DNA from: Bacteroidales bacterium
GTDB taxonomy: Bacteria > Bacteroidota > Bacteroidia > Bacteroidales > UBA932
DNA: 42,190 bases
Reading direction: 5' to 3'
Assembly (NCBI GenBank): GCA_012744435.1
Contig: JAAYCA010000066.1
Location: 1-42,190 of the forward strand
In this document: positions 1-7,653 of the stretch, one piece after another
How positions within the stretch are numbered: the first letter of the stretch is position 1
How the letters are laid out: every line of letters starts with the position of its first letter
Notes under the pieces: generated by a model
The model's input: only the letters and a program-made list of their open reading frames with translations
Database searches by the model: none
What the model was told of the DNA's origin: nothing
Position numbers and translations under genes: made by a program

Positions 1-72
1 GCGGAATCTCGGGTTGATAACTTCATTAAATGGTTCCTCTTTTTCAACGACGAAAAGAAGAGGAAATTGTGA
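1..72 (+). CDS. C-terminal fragment of an unidentified protein, possibly of an insertion element
   Basis: An open frame enters from the left edge and runs 23 codons to a TGA at 70-72, ending in a lysine/arginine-rich tail (NDEKKRKL). Too little is present to recognise a family. It lies directly before the paired terminal-type repeats at 79-119. This makes the last gene of a transposable element a reasonable guess, but it could be an unrelated gene or a chance frame. Confidence 0.3.
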   Translation, partial: AESRVDNFIKWFLFFNDEKKRKL

Positions 73-78
73 CCTTTC

Positions 79-119
79 TACCAACCGAAAATGTCAAGGT
101 TACCAACCGTTTTTGTCAA
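79..119. repeat. Two direct 19-nt repeats, probable insertion-sequence end
   Basis: TACCAACCGAAAATGTCAA at 79-97 recurs as TACCAACCGTTTTTGTCAA at 101-119, a 22-nt period with only the central A/T block changed. Repeated transposase-binding sites just inside an end that finishes in CA are characteristic of IS21-type elements. The final CA would be at 117-118. The element assignment is inference because no transposase is in the window. Confidence 0.4.
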
Positions 120-131
120 TTATACCCTTCT

Positions 132-1658
132 TTATTGAGCCGCCATGGCGGCCTTGAAAGTGTCGTCGGTCTGGAGGAAGAGGTGGTAGTAGGCTTTGTC
201 GCCCAGTCTGGAGTAACGGCCCACGAGGGCCCGGACCTGGGTCATGATGTACTGCCTGTCCGTCTCCCATTCCTCCCGGCTGGGAGCCAGACCGTCGCGG
301 TTCTTTGCAAAGCTCAGGAACTGCCGCTCCAGGCCGGCATGGTCCAGATAGGCCAGCAGGGCGTCGTAGTCATCGATGCCGGAGAGTTCGGCGCTATGCC
401 CGTCGAACCAGGCGGAAGCGAAGCGCATGGCCGTAGCCTTGCGGTTCGCTGCCACGTAGAAGGGGCCGGCGCGGGTGGTGTCGATGGGTACGAAGACATC
501 CGGCAGGATGCCGCCCTTCTCAACGCGCATGCTGTCGGCGTGGACCATCTCGCCACTGTCGTAGCGGCGCAGGATTTCGTAGTCGTAATCCTCGGTGTAA
601 GGCTTCTGGATGCAACGGCCGGAGGGCGTGTAGTAGCGTGCCACGGTGATGCGCATGCCTGACTTGTCCGTGAAGAAGAACGGCTCCTGGACGAGTCCCT
701 TGCCGAAGGTGCGGCGGCCCACCAGGGTGGCGCGGCCGTTGTCTTGGAGGGCGCCGGCAACGATCTCGCTTGCCGAGGCGCTGCCTTCGTTGACAAGGAT
801 CTTGACGCCGAGGTCCTGGAACGGGCCCATGCCGTCGGCGCGGTATTCTTCGCGCTTGCGGTTGCGGCCCTCCAGATAGACGATCATGGCCCGCCGGGGC
901 AGGAAGAGGTTGGAGAGCTTGCAGGCCTGGTCGAGGTAGCCGCCGGTGTTGTCGCGCAGGTCGAGTACCAGTTCCGTCATGCCTTGCTGGACCAGCTCAA
1001 GGCAGCTTTTGATGAATTCCGTCTCGGTGGTGCGGGAGAATTTCGACAGGCGGAGGTAACCCGTGGTGTCGCTGACCATGAAGGCGGCGTCCACGGAGTA
1101 GGTGGGAATCTTGCCGCGCGTAATCTCGAAGGGGATGACCTCGACGCCGCGCTTGACCGTCACGGTCACTTTGCTGCCCGCGACACCCTTTATGCGGCGC
1201 ACCATACTGTCCTGCGGGAAGTTGGCGCCGGCGATGTTGGTGGTGTCCACCTTGAGCAGGCGGTCACCCGGCTGGAGCCCGATCTTCTCGGAGGGCCCGC
1301 CGGGGATGACTTCGATCACGACGGCGGTGTCGTTGGGCACGTTGAACTGGATGCCGATGCCGTCGAAATTGCCGGTCAGGTCGGCTTCCGTCTCCTCGAG
1401 CACCTGCGGCGGCATGTAGCTGGAATGGGGGTCCAGGGCCGAGAGGGCGGCTGCCGCCACGGCTTCGGAGACACGGTGGCGGTCCACGGAGTCCACGTAG
1501 TTTTCGTCAATGCAGCTCAAAATGAGCTCGACCTTGCGCCAGTCGCTGTCGGAGACCTTCATCTTGCGGCTCTTGCCGGCGACCGTCTGGATGAGCAGGG
1601 CGAGCAGCAGGCCGATCACCACGCCCAGCAAGGCGACGAGGATGGAAGAACGTTTCAT
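132..1658 (-). CDS. S41 family C-terminal processing peptidase (carboxyl-terminal protease)
   Basis: A 508-residue periplasmic serine protease of the CtpA/Prc type, which cleaves proteins after their C-terminal tails. Residues 5-27 form a signal anchor. A PDZ domain covers about 95-180 (GIGIQF at its start), followed by the S41 catalytic core. In the motif GSASASE, Ser about 295 is the probable nucleophile, and Lys about 320 in TFGKG is its partner; the 25-residue spacing is the same as in E. coli Prc. It is the last gene of a minus-strand operon, 4 nt after the dCMP deaminase, and ends 13 nt from the putative IS end. Confidence 0.93.
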   Translation of the reverse strand: MKRSSILVALLGVVIGLLLALLIQTVAGKSRKMKVSDSDWRKVELILSCIDENYVDSVDRHRVSEAVAAAALSALDPHSSYMPPQVLEETEADLTGNFDGIGIQFNVPNDTAVVIEVIPGGPSEKIGLQPGDRLLKVDTTNIAGANFPQDSMVRRIKGVAGSKVTVTVKRGVEVIPFEITRGKIPTYSVDAAFMVSDTTGYLRLSKFSRTTETEFIKSCLELVQQGMTELVLDLRDNTGGYLDQACKLSNLFLPRRAMIVYLEGRNRKREEYRADGMGPFQDLGVKILVNEGSASASEIVAGALQDNGRATLVGRRTFGKGLVQEPFFFTDKSGMRITVARYYTPSGRCIQKPYTEDYDYEILRRYDSGEMVHADSMRVEKGGILPDVFVPIDTTRAGPFYVAANRKATAMRFASAWFDGHSAELSGIDDYDALLAYLDHAGLERQFLSFAKNRDGLAPSREEWETDRQYIMTQVRALVGRYSRLGDKAYYHLFLQTDDTFKAAMAAQ

Positions 1659-1662
1659 GGGC

Positions 1663-2067
1663 TCAGTCTATTTTTATGACTTCCACGCCTGCGCGACGCA
1701 GGAGATCGATGCCATCGGTGAGGCGGTATTCGTCGCGGTAGACCACCCGGCGGATGCCGGACTGGATGATGAGTTTGGCGCATTCCATGCACGGCGAGGC
1801 CGTGACATAGAGCGTCGCCCCTTCCGCGTTGTTGCCGGATTTGGCCACCTTGGAGATCGCATTGGCTTCAGCGTGGAGGACATAGGGCTTGGTAACGCCG
1901 TTTTCGTCTTCGCAGATGTTCTCGAAGCCGGAGGGGGTGCCGTTGTAGCCGTCGGAGATGATCATCCTGTCCTTGACGAGCAGGGCGCCGACCTGGCGGC
2001 GTTTGCAGTAGGAGTTGGTCGCCCACACGGCGGCCATCTGCATGTATTTTTCGTCGAACTTGTTCAT
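1663..2067 (-). CDS. Deoxycytidylate (dCMP) deaminase, ComEB type
   Basis: A 134-residue zinc-dependent deaminase converting dCMP to dUMP, the feeder for thymidylate synthesis. The zinc and catalytic motifs are intact: HAEANAI (about 65-71, His ligand and catalytic Glu) and PCMEC (about 92-96, two Cys ligands). The start is ATG at 2067 (MNKFDEKY). The same frame stays open much further upstream, but that extension lies within the acyl-CoA synthetase gene and is arginine-rich shadow sequence. It sits 2 nt after the synthetase stop and 4 nt before the protease, so it is almost certainly co-transcribed with both. Confidence 0.93.
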   Translation of the reverse strand: MNKFDEKYMQMAAVWATNSYCKRRQVGALLVKDRMIISDGYNGTPSGFENICEDENGVTKPYVLHAEANAISKVAKSGNNAEGATLYVTASPCMECAKLIIQSGIRRVVYRDEYRLTDGIDLLRRAGVEVIKID

Positions 2068-2069
2068 GC

Positions 2070-3728
2070 TTATGCCTGTCTTTGGTATAGGTAACGCTTG
2101 ATGCTCCGCTTGGGGGTACGCTCGAAATCTTCCGGCATGAATTCGATCTGCCGGATCTGTGCGTAGGTGGGGAGAAGCTTGTTGATCTCGGGCAGTCCGT
2201 CGCGGATGCGCTGCTCCAGCTCCTCGCCGCTCATGCCGTCCAGTTCGCCCTGGTGGTAGTCGGGATAGATCAGGGCCGTGAGTCCGGTCTTGTCCTCGAC
2301 CACGAGGGATTCGACGACGTAGGTGACGTTGTTGATGACGGCCTCGAGCTCCTCGGGATAGATGTTCTGGCCGTTGGGGCCGAGGATCATGCATTTGGAG
2401 CGGCCGCGCAGGTACAGGTAGCCGTCGTAGTCGATGACGCCGATGTCTCCGGTCTTGAACCAGTTGTCGTTGGTGAAGGAGGCCTTGGTGGCCTGGCGGT
2501 TCTTGTAGTAGCCGAGGAAGACATTGTCGCCCTTGACCTGGATTTCGCCGGGCTCCTTGTAGGGATTCTTGGAGTCGATGCGGATCTCGCAGCCGGGCAC
2601 CGGGACGCCGCAGGAACCCTTGCGGGTCTTCCACCATTTGGCGTAGGTGATGATGGGACCGCATTCCGTCATGCCGTAGCCGACGGTGAAGGGGAAATGG
2701 ATCTGGCGCATGAACTTCTCCACTTCTGGGTTGAAGGCGGCGCCGCCGAGGATAACTTCCTCGAAGCGCCCGCCGAAGGCTTCGATCAGGTTGTCGCGGA
2801 TCTTCTTGCGGATCACCTGGTCCACGATCGGAATGCGCATCAGGGACTTGTGGCGGTCCACCACCGGTTTGATCTGCGATTTGTACACCTTTTCGAAGAT
2901 GAGGGGAACGGCGATGATCACGTCGGGATGGATCTCGGAGAAGGCCTTCATGATCACTTTCGGGCTCGGGGTGCGTGTCAGGAAGTGCACGTGCGCGCCG
3001 ATGGTCATCTCGAAGAGGAACTCGAACATCATGCCGTACATATGGGCGGAAGGGAGCATCGCCACCATCTGCGACTCGCAGGACATCTGCGGCTCGGCGG
3101 TCTCTCTGGCGAGCTTGAGATTGCAGTTCAGCGCCCGGTAGGGGAGCATCACGCCCTTGGAGAAGCCGGATGTCCCGGAGGTGTAGTTGATCAAGGCCAG
3201 TTCTTCGGGCTGGTCCTCGTAGTAGTTGATATGCTCGGGCCTGAAACCGTCGGGATACAGGGCCTTGAAGGTCTGGATCAGGTTGTCCCGCACGGCCACG
3301 AGATCCTGGTTCTTGGCATAGATATAATTGAGCGTGTTCATCTGCACGATGACTTCCAGCTCGGGCATCTCGGCCTCCGACAGGCCCTGCCAGATGATCT
3401 CGTCCACGAAGAGGACCTTGGCGTCGGAGTGGTTGACCAGGTAGTGGATGTTTTCCGGCTTGAATTCATGCAGGATGGGAACGGGCACGGCACCATAGGT
3501 CATGGCGGCCAGGAAGCACACGCCCCAGTGGGCCTGGTTGCGCGAGCAGAGAGCGACTTTGTCTCCTTTCTGCAGCCCGCATTTCTCGAAGGCGATGTGA
3601 AGGAGCTGGATACGCTCTGCGACGTCACTGTATTTCAGTGTCACGCCCTGATAATTGGAGAGCGCGTCCCGCTCCCAATTCTCTTTGATGCTCTTTTCGA
3701 GGAGCTTGTTTACTGAGTGGAATTCCAT
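2070..3728 (-). CDS. Long-chain acyl-CoA synthetase / AMP-dependent ligase
   Basis: A 552-residue member of the ANL adenylating superfamily that activates a fatty or other carboxylic acid with ATP and loads it onto CoA. The phosphate-binding loop YTSGTSGFSKG is at about 182-192, the adenine motif GYGMTECGP at 350-358, TGD at 426-428, and the hinge/C-domain signature RGRSKCMI near 441 followed by GQNIYPEE. The length matches FadD-like enzymes. The exact acyl substrate cannot be read from the sequence. Its start overlaps the end of the upstream lipoprotein gene by 19 nt, so translation is probably coupled. Confidence 0.9.
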   Translation of the reverse strand: MEFHSVNKLLEKSIKENWERDALSNYQGVTLKYSDVAERIQLLHIAFEKCGLQKGDKVALCSRNQAHWGVCFLAAMTYGAVPVPILHEFKPENIHYLVNHSDAKVLFVDEIIWQGLSEAEMPELEVIVQMNTLNYIYAKNQDLVAVRDNLIQTFKALYPDGFRPEHINYYEDQPEELALINYTSGTSGFSKGVMLPYRALNCNLKLARETAEPQMSCESQMVAMLPSAHMYGMMFEFLFEMTIGAHVHFLTRTPSPKVIMKAFSEIHPDVIIAVPLIFEKVYKSQIKPVVDRHKSLMRIPIVDQVIRKKIRDNLIEAFGGRFEEVILGGAAFNPEVEKFMRQIHFPFTVGYGMTECGPIITYAKWWKTRKGSCGVPVPGCEIRIDSKNPYKEPGEIQVKGDNVFLGYYKNRQATKASFTNDNWFKTGDIGVIDYDGYLYLRGRSKCMILGPNGQNIYPEELEAVINNVTYVVESLVVEDKTGLTALIYPDYHQGELDGMSGEELEQRIRDGLPEINKLLPTYAQIRQIEFMPEDFERTPKRSIKRYLYQRQA

Positions 3729-5002
3729 GTCAAGTCAATGCCTTTTCTGCCCCAGGCCAGGGTCTTTTCAGGTTGGTAAAGCAGGAAGCGGCAGCCTCTG
3801 CCGGGGAGCCCGATGCGGGGCTCGTCCTTGCCGGGACGTTCTGCTTCGAGGAAGGCGCGGACATCATTTTCCGCACCGAAAACATGCCATCCGCCATACG
3901 TGGCGGCGGTATTGTCGTCCGGAAGCGCAAAGGCACTTCCGTAGAGGGCGGGCAGGAAGCCGCGCCGCGTGTTTGCCGCCGGTTCGTGCTCCGTCGCGGC
4001 TTTGGCCGGACGCGCGAGCGCGACCGTCCCGCCGTCGAAGCGGACGAGGGCGACTTCCCGGATGTCAAGCTCCTTTTCCCACAGGAGCGGGTCCTTTCCG
4101 GCGGCATCCTTGAGTCCGTCCAGGGCCTGGCGGTACCGGGTCAGCCGGACGGAGGCGTCCTGATAGCGTTCGACGGCTTGCCGCAGCTGCGGGTTGCTGA
4201 CGGGCAGGGTCATGGCAAAGCGGGTGTCTCGCGGGAGGATGGTTTCGAGGCGGCTGTCGGCGGGCGGCAGCGAGCCCAGGATGTTGGCGTAGTAGGAATC
4301 GCCGGCGCCGCAGACCGGCCGGATGGCGAAACCGCCGTCCTTCGGCGTCAGGACGGTCCAGTCGGCAAAGGTGGACAGGAAGGCGGTCAGGCTCCGGCGC
4401 GGGAAGTAATCCTGCAGCCAGCCCTTCGGGGCCAGGCGCTCCGCTCCGCTGTTGCGGAAAATGATGAAATTACTGGATGCTGCGGCCGTGAGGGCCGACC
4501 GGAATCCGGGGGCGTCCAGGATGGAGGCGTAGCCGCCCAGATGGCGCCGTACGGCGGTGAGCTGGGCTTCCGACGGCGTGATGACGATGAGACCGGGGCG
4601 CCCCGCCTCTTTGTCCGCCGGGAAAAAATCAGTGTGCAGCCGGAGCTGGGCCGCCTGGGCGCGCAGGATGCTGACGGCCGAAGCGGAGTCGGCCTCCGCG
4701 CGCCCGCAGTCGAGGGCGAGCACGGGAACGAGGCTGCCGTTGTAGCAGAGCGAAAGGGCCATCCGGGCATTCTTGAATGCGCTCAGGTTCAACTGGGCGA
4801 GCACGCTGGTGGAATCATACAGCCGCATCCCTTCGGCGCAGCGGTCGAAACAGAGCACGGCCAGTGCGTCGGACGGCACGGCGGCGAGCAGTTCCGGGGT
4901 GCGGCGTTCTTCGCGGACGGCTCCGGCCTTGGGGGCCGGATTACCGCAGCCCGCGAGCAGCGACAGCAGGAGCAGGACGGCGACGATCGTTCTTTTGCAC
5001 AT
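3710..5002 (-). CDS. Predicted lipoprotein of unknown function
   Basis: A 430-residue protein beginning with a classical lipoprotein signal: a basic N-terminus, a leucine-rich stretch and lipobox LLAGC with Cys about 19. The start chosen is ATG at 5002 because it gives this signal and lies just 6 nt from a TATATTTG promoter; an upstream in-frame start at 5029 would lie beyond that promoter. The mature part has the layout of DUF3352-like envelope proteins (PSDALAVLCFDR near the start), but I do not recognise it with certainty. It is the first gene of the four-gene minus-strand operon ending at 132. Confidence 0.75.
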   Translation of the reverse strand: MCKRTIVAVLLLLSLLAGCGNPAPKAGAVREERRTPELLAAVPSDALAVLCFDRCAEGMRLYDSTSVLAQLNLSAFKNARMALSLCYNGSLVPVLALDCGRAEADSASAVSILRAQAAQLRLHTDFFPADKEAGRPGLIVITPSEAQLTAVRRHLGGYASILDAPGFRSALTAAASSNFIIFRNSGAERLAPKGWLQDYFPRRSLTAFLSTFADWTVLTPKDGGFAIRPVCGAGDSYYANILGSLPPADSRLETILPRDTRFAMTLPVSNPQLRQAVERYQDASVRLTRYRQALDGLKDAAGKDPLLWEKELDIREVALVRFDGGTVALARPAKAATEHEPAANTRRGFLPALYGSAFALPDDNTAATYGGWHVFGAENDVRAFLEAERPGKDEPRIGLPGRGCRFLLYQPEKTLAWGRKGIDLTWNSTQ

Positions 5003-5008
5003 ATCTGG

Positions 5009-5016
5009 CAAATATA
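5009..5016 (-). promoter_or_regulatory. Bacteroidota -7 element TATATTTG for the lipoprotein operon
   Basis: On the minus strand the box reads TATATTTG (consensus TAnnTTTG) and ends 6 nt before the ATG at 5002. Transcription would start almost at the start codon. No clear -33 TTG is visible. Confidence 0.6.
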
Positions 5017-5052
5017 CTAATAATTTCAATTATGATTTTTCGGAGAAATCCC

Positions 5053-5060
5053 TAACTTTG
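5053..5060 (+). promoter_or_regulatory. Bacteroidota -7 element TAACTTTG for bipA
   Basis: TAACTTTG matches TAnnTTTG and lies only 8 nt upstream of the ATG at 5069, divergent to the box at 5009-5016. A -33 TTG is not evident. The transcript would be leaderless or nearly so. Confidence 0.65.
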
Positions 5061-5068
5061 CACCTCTT

Positions 5069-6883
5069 ATGGAAAATATGCAAGAAATCAGAAACATAGC
5101 GATCATCGCCCATGTGGACCACGGCAAGACGACGCTCGTGGACCGGATGATTTACCAGGCCAACCTGGTGCGTCAGCCGGAGAATCTGGGCCAGCTGATC
5201 CTGGATAACAATGACCTGGAGCGCGAGCGCGGGATCACCATTCTCGCCAAGAACGTCTCCGTCATCTACAAAGGAGTTAAGATCAACATCATAGACACGC
5301 CGGGCCACAGCGATTTCGGCGGAGAGGTAGAGCGTGTGCTCAATATGGCGGACGGGGTGCTCCTGCTGGTGGACGCCTTCGAGGGCTGTATGCCCCAGAC
5401 CCGTTTCGTCCTGCAGAAAGCCATCCAGATGGGCAAGAAACCCATCGTGGTGATCAATAAGGTGGACAAGCCCAACTGCCGTCCCGATGAGGTGCAGGAA
5501 GAGGTCTTCGACCTGATGTTCAACCTCGATGCGACCGAGGAACAACTGGATTTCGTGACGGTGTACGGCTCAGCCAAGCAGGGTTGGATGTCCTTGGACT
5601 GGAAGCAGCCCGCCTCCGACATCACGCCGCTGCTTGACACGATCCTCGACGTGATCCCGGCTCCGCCGGTGGTCGAGGGCACACCGCAGCTGCTCATCTC
5701 CTCGCTGGAGTATTCCCCCTATGTGGGACGCATCGCCGTGGGACGCATCACCCGGGGCGCGCTGCGCAGTGGTCAGCAGATCAGCCTGTGCAAGCGATAT
5801 GACATCGTCCAGAAGCAGAAGGTCAAGCAGCTGATGGTCTTCGAGGGTCTGGGAAAGACGAATGTCGAGGAGGTGCAGTGCGGCGACATCTGCGCTGTCG
5901 TGGGTATTGATGGTTTCGAGATCGGAGACACGATCGCGGATTTCGAGAATCCGGAAGCGCTGGAGCCGATCGCCATCGACGAACCCACGATGAGCATGCT
6001 TTTCACCATCAACAATTCCCCCTTCTTCGGAAAAGATGGTAAATACGTGACCTCGCGCCACCTTAAGGAGCGCCTGGACAAGGAGTTGGAGAAGAATCTG
6101 GCGCTGCGCGTCAAGCCGGGCCTGACGGCCGATTCCTTCGTGGTGTACGGTCGCGGGGTGCTGCACCTGTCGGTGCTCATCGAGACCATGCGCCGGGAGG
6201 GGTTCGAGCTTCAGGTAGGACAGCCGAAAGTCCTGGACAAGACCATCGGCGGGCAGCGTTGCGAGCCGATCGAGGACCTGTCCATCGAGGTGCCGGAGGC
6301 GTTCGTGGGGGCTGCCATCGAGATCGCCACCCGCCGCAAGGGCGCGCTGGTGCGGATGGACCCGCGCGGCGACCGGACCCTGCTGGAGTTCGAGATTCCC
6401 ACGCGAGGCCTGATCGGTCTGCGCTCGAACCTGCTCACCGCCAGCCAGGGAGAAGCCATCGTGGCGCACCGTTTCAAGGAGTACCAGCCGTACAAGGGAG
6501 AGATCGAGCATCGCAACAACGGCTCGCTCGTGTCCATCGAGACGGGCCAGGCCATCGCCTATTCGATGAACAAGCTGCTGGACCGCGGCCGCTTCTTCGT
6601 GGAGCCGGGCGAGGAGATCTACGCCGGCCAGGTTGTGGGCGAGCACACGCGGGAGCGCGATCTCAACATCAATATCTGCAAGACCAAGAAGCTTACCAAC
6701 GTTCGCGCCGCCGGTTCGGACGAGAAGATCATCCTTCCCCCGGCAATCAAATTCTCCCTCGAGGAGGCGTTGGAGTATATTCAGGATGATGAATTGGTGG
6801 AGGTGACTCCGCATTTCATGCGCATCCGCAAGATCCTGCTCGATCCGCTGGCCCGCAAGAGAAACAGCGACAATGAAGACTGA
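5069..6883 (+). CDS. bipA: Ribosome-associated GTPase BipA/TypA
   Basis: A 604-residue translational GTPase of the elongation-factor family that binds the ribosome and aids 50S assembly and stress adaptation. The P-loop is AHVDHGKTT near 14-22, switch II is [14 protein letters not shown], and the guanine-specificity motif NKVD follows. After domain II come the EF-G-like domains III and V and the BipA-specific C-terminal domain; full length is typical. The start is ATG at 5069; an alternative Met three codons on (5078) would lengthen the very short leader. It is followed after a 75-nt gap by the DUF177 gene, which has its own promoter. Confidence 0.97.
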   Translation: MENMQEIRNIAIIAHVDHGKTTLVDRMIYQANLVRQPENLGQLILDNNDLERERGITILAKNVSVIYKGVKINIIDTPGHSDFGGEVERVLNMADGVLLLVDAFEGCMPQTRFVLQKAIQMGKKPIVVINKVDKPNCRPDEVQEEVFDLMFNLDATEEQLDFVTVYGSAKQGWMSLDWKQPASDITPLLDTILDVIPAPPVVEGTPQLLISSLEYSPYVGRIAVGRITRGALRSGQQISLCKRYDIVQKQKVKQLMVFEGLGKTNVEEVQCGDICAVVGIDGFEIGDTIADFENPEALEPIAIDEPTMSMLFTINNSPFFGKDGKYVTSRHLKERLDKELEKNLALRVKPGLTADSFVVYGRGVLHLSVLIETMRREGFELQVGQPKVLDKTIGGQRCEPIEDLSIEVPEAFVGAAIEIATRRKGALVRMDPRGDRTLLEFEIPTRGLIGLRSNLLTASQGEAIVAHRFKEYQPYKGEIEHRNNGSLVSIETGQAIAYSMNKLLDRGRFFVEPGEEIYAGQVVGEHTRERDLNINICKTKKLTNVRAAGSDEKIILPPAIKFSLEEALEYIQDDELVEVTPHFMRIRKILLDPLARKRNSDNED

Positions 6884-6889
6884 TTTTAG

Positions 6890-6919
6890 TTGTTAATCGT
6901 AAAAAAATTACTAACTTTG
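6890..6919 (+). promoter_or_regulatory. Promoter of the DUF177-rpmF transcript
   Basis: The -7 element TAACTTTG at 6912-6919 has a -33 TTG at 6890-6892 with a 19-nt spacer, the expected Bacteroidota arrangement. It lies just after the bipA stop codon. Confidence 0.7.
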
Positions 6920-6958
6920 CAACCCTTTGTAGTAAAACTGACAAGTCTGGCCCCCGGA

Positions 6959-7303
6959 ATGAACCGTTTTGTATGGCATGCGGGAGCCGAGTTCTTTGAA
7001 GCATTCGGGAATGTCGAAATCCTCGACGCCGATCTGGAAGTGACGGCAGAAGTGATCTGCCACGGGTTGACCGCGGAGGTCTCCTGCGGAATCGCGGGAA
7101 CCGTGACCGTCGCTTGCGACAGATGTCTCGAGGACCTCGTCATTCCGGTGGAAACTTCCTTCGGGGAGCGGTACACGCCGGAAGACGACGAACTGGACCT
7201 GAGCCAGGACGTGTATGACTATGCTTGCACGTCGCTGCCCCTCCAGCGCGTACATCCGGAAGGGGAATGCAATCAGGAAACTACAAAGTATTTGAGCAAA
7301 TAA
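6959..7303 (+). CDS. DUF177 / YceD family protein
   Basis: A conserved small protein that almost always precedes rpmF and is implicated in 23S rRNA or 50S maturation in other organisms. The core VACDRCLE matches the family CxRC signature, and the tail VHPEGECN is the second conserved motif. The first ATG at 6959 gives 114 residues. In-frame sequence just upstream (VVKLTSLAPG) also aligns with the usual family N-terminus, but it has no ATG or GTG, so the true start is uncertain. It lies 18 nt upstream of rpmF, as in other Bacteroidota. Confidence 0.75.
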   Translation: MNRFVWHAGAEFFEAFGNVEILDADLEVTAEVICHGLTAEVSCGIAGTVTVACDRCLEDLVIPVETSFGERYTPEDDELDLSQDVYDYACTSLPLQRVHPEGECNQETTKYLSK

Positions 7304-7321
7304 TATTTAAAAGATAAAGCA

Positions 7322-7504
7322 ATGGCACATCCGAAACACAAACTTTCCAAGCAGCGCCGGGACAAGCGCCGCACGCACGACTTCGCGCCGGTCCCGACCC
7401 TCGCTACCTGCCCGAACTGCGGCGCGACCGTGATGTATCACCGTGTCTGCCCTGAGTGCGGTTATTACAGAGGCCGTCAGATCGTTGTCAAGAACGCTGA
7501 GTAA
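7322..7504 (+). CDS. rpmF: 50S ribosomal protein L32
   Basis: A 60-residue protein starting MAHPKHKLSKQRRDKRRTH, the standard L32 N-terminus. It has a four-cysteine zinc ribbon (CPNCG then CPECG), so it is the zinc-binding form. It is co-transcribed with DUF177 and followed by a terminator-like hairpin. The usual Bacteroidota continuation (plsX, fabH) is absent here. Confidence 0.97.
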   Translation: MAHPKHKLSKQRRDKRRTHDFAPVPTLATCPNCGATVMYHRVCPECGYYRGRQIVVKNAE

Positions 7505-7515
7505 TCTGTGAGAAG

Positions 7516-7536
7516 GCCGCCGTGAGCGGCTTTTTT
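7516..7536 (+). terminator. Rho-independent terminator after rpmF
   Basis: GCCGC (7516-7520), loop CGTGA, GCGGC (7526-7530), then six T (7531-7536). The T run ends at the base before the tRNA-Arg gene. Confidence 0.7.
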
Positions 7537-7608
7537 GGTCCCTTAGTTCAACGGATAGAACGAAGGTTTCCTAAACCTTAAATGCAGGTTCGATTCCTGC
7601 AGGGACTA
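7537..7608 (+). tRNA. tRNA-Arg, anticodon CCT
   Basis: The cloverleaf folds completely: a 7-bp acceptor (GGTCCCT with AGGGACT, first pair G-T), D stem GTTC/GAAC, anticodon stem AAGGT/ACCTT with loop TTCCTAA giving anticodon CCT, and T arm GCAGG-TTCGATT-CCTGC. CCA is not encoded. It reads AGG codons. It starts directly on the T run of the preceding terminator, leaving no room for its own promoter between rpmF and itself. Confidence 0.93.
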
Positions 7609-7653
7609 CGGAATTGAAAAAAATGAATATCTTCGCATAAACAATACCTCATT

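Noticed and set aside
2068..2664. N-terminal extension of the dCMP deaminase frame
   Set aside because: The extra 199 codons lie inside the acyl-CoA synthetase gene and are Arg/Gln-rich shadow; the conserved protein begins at MNKFDEKY.
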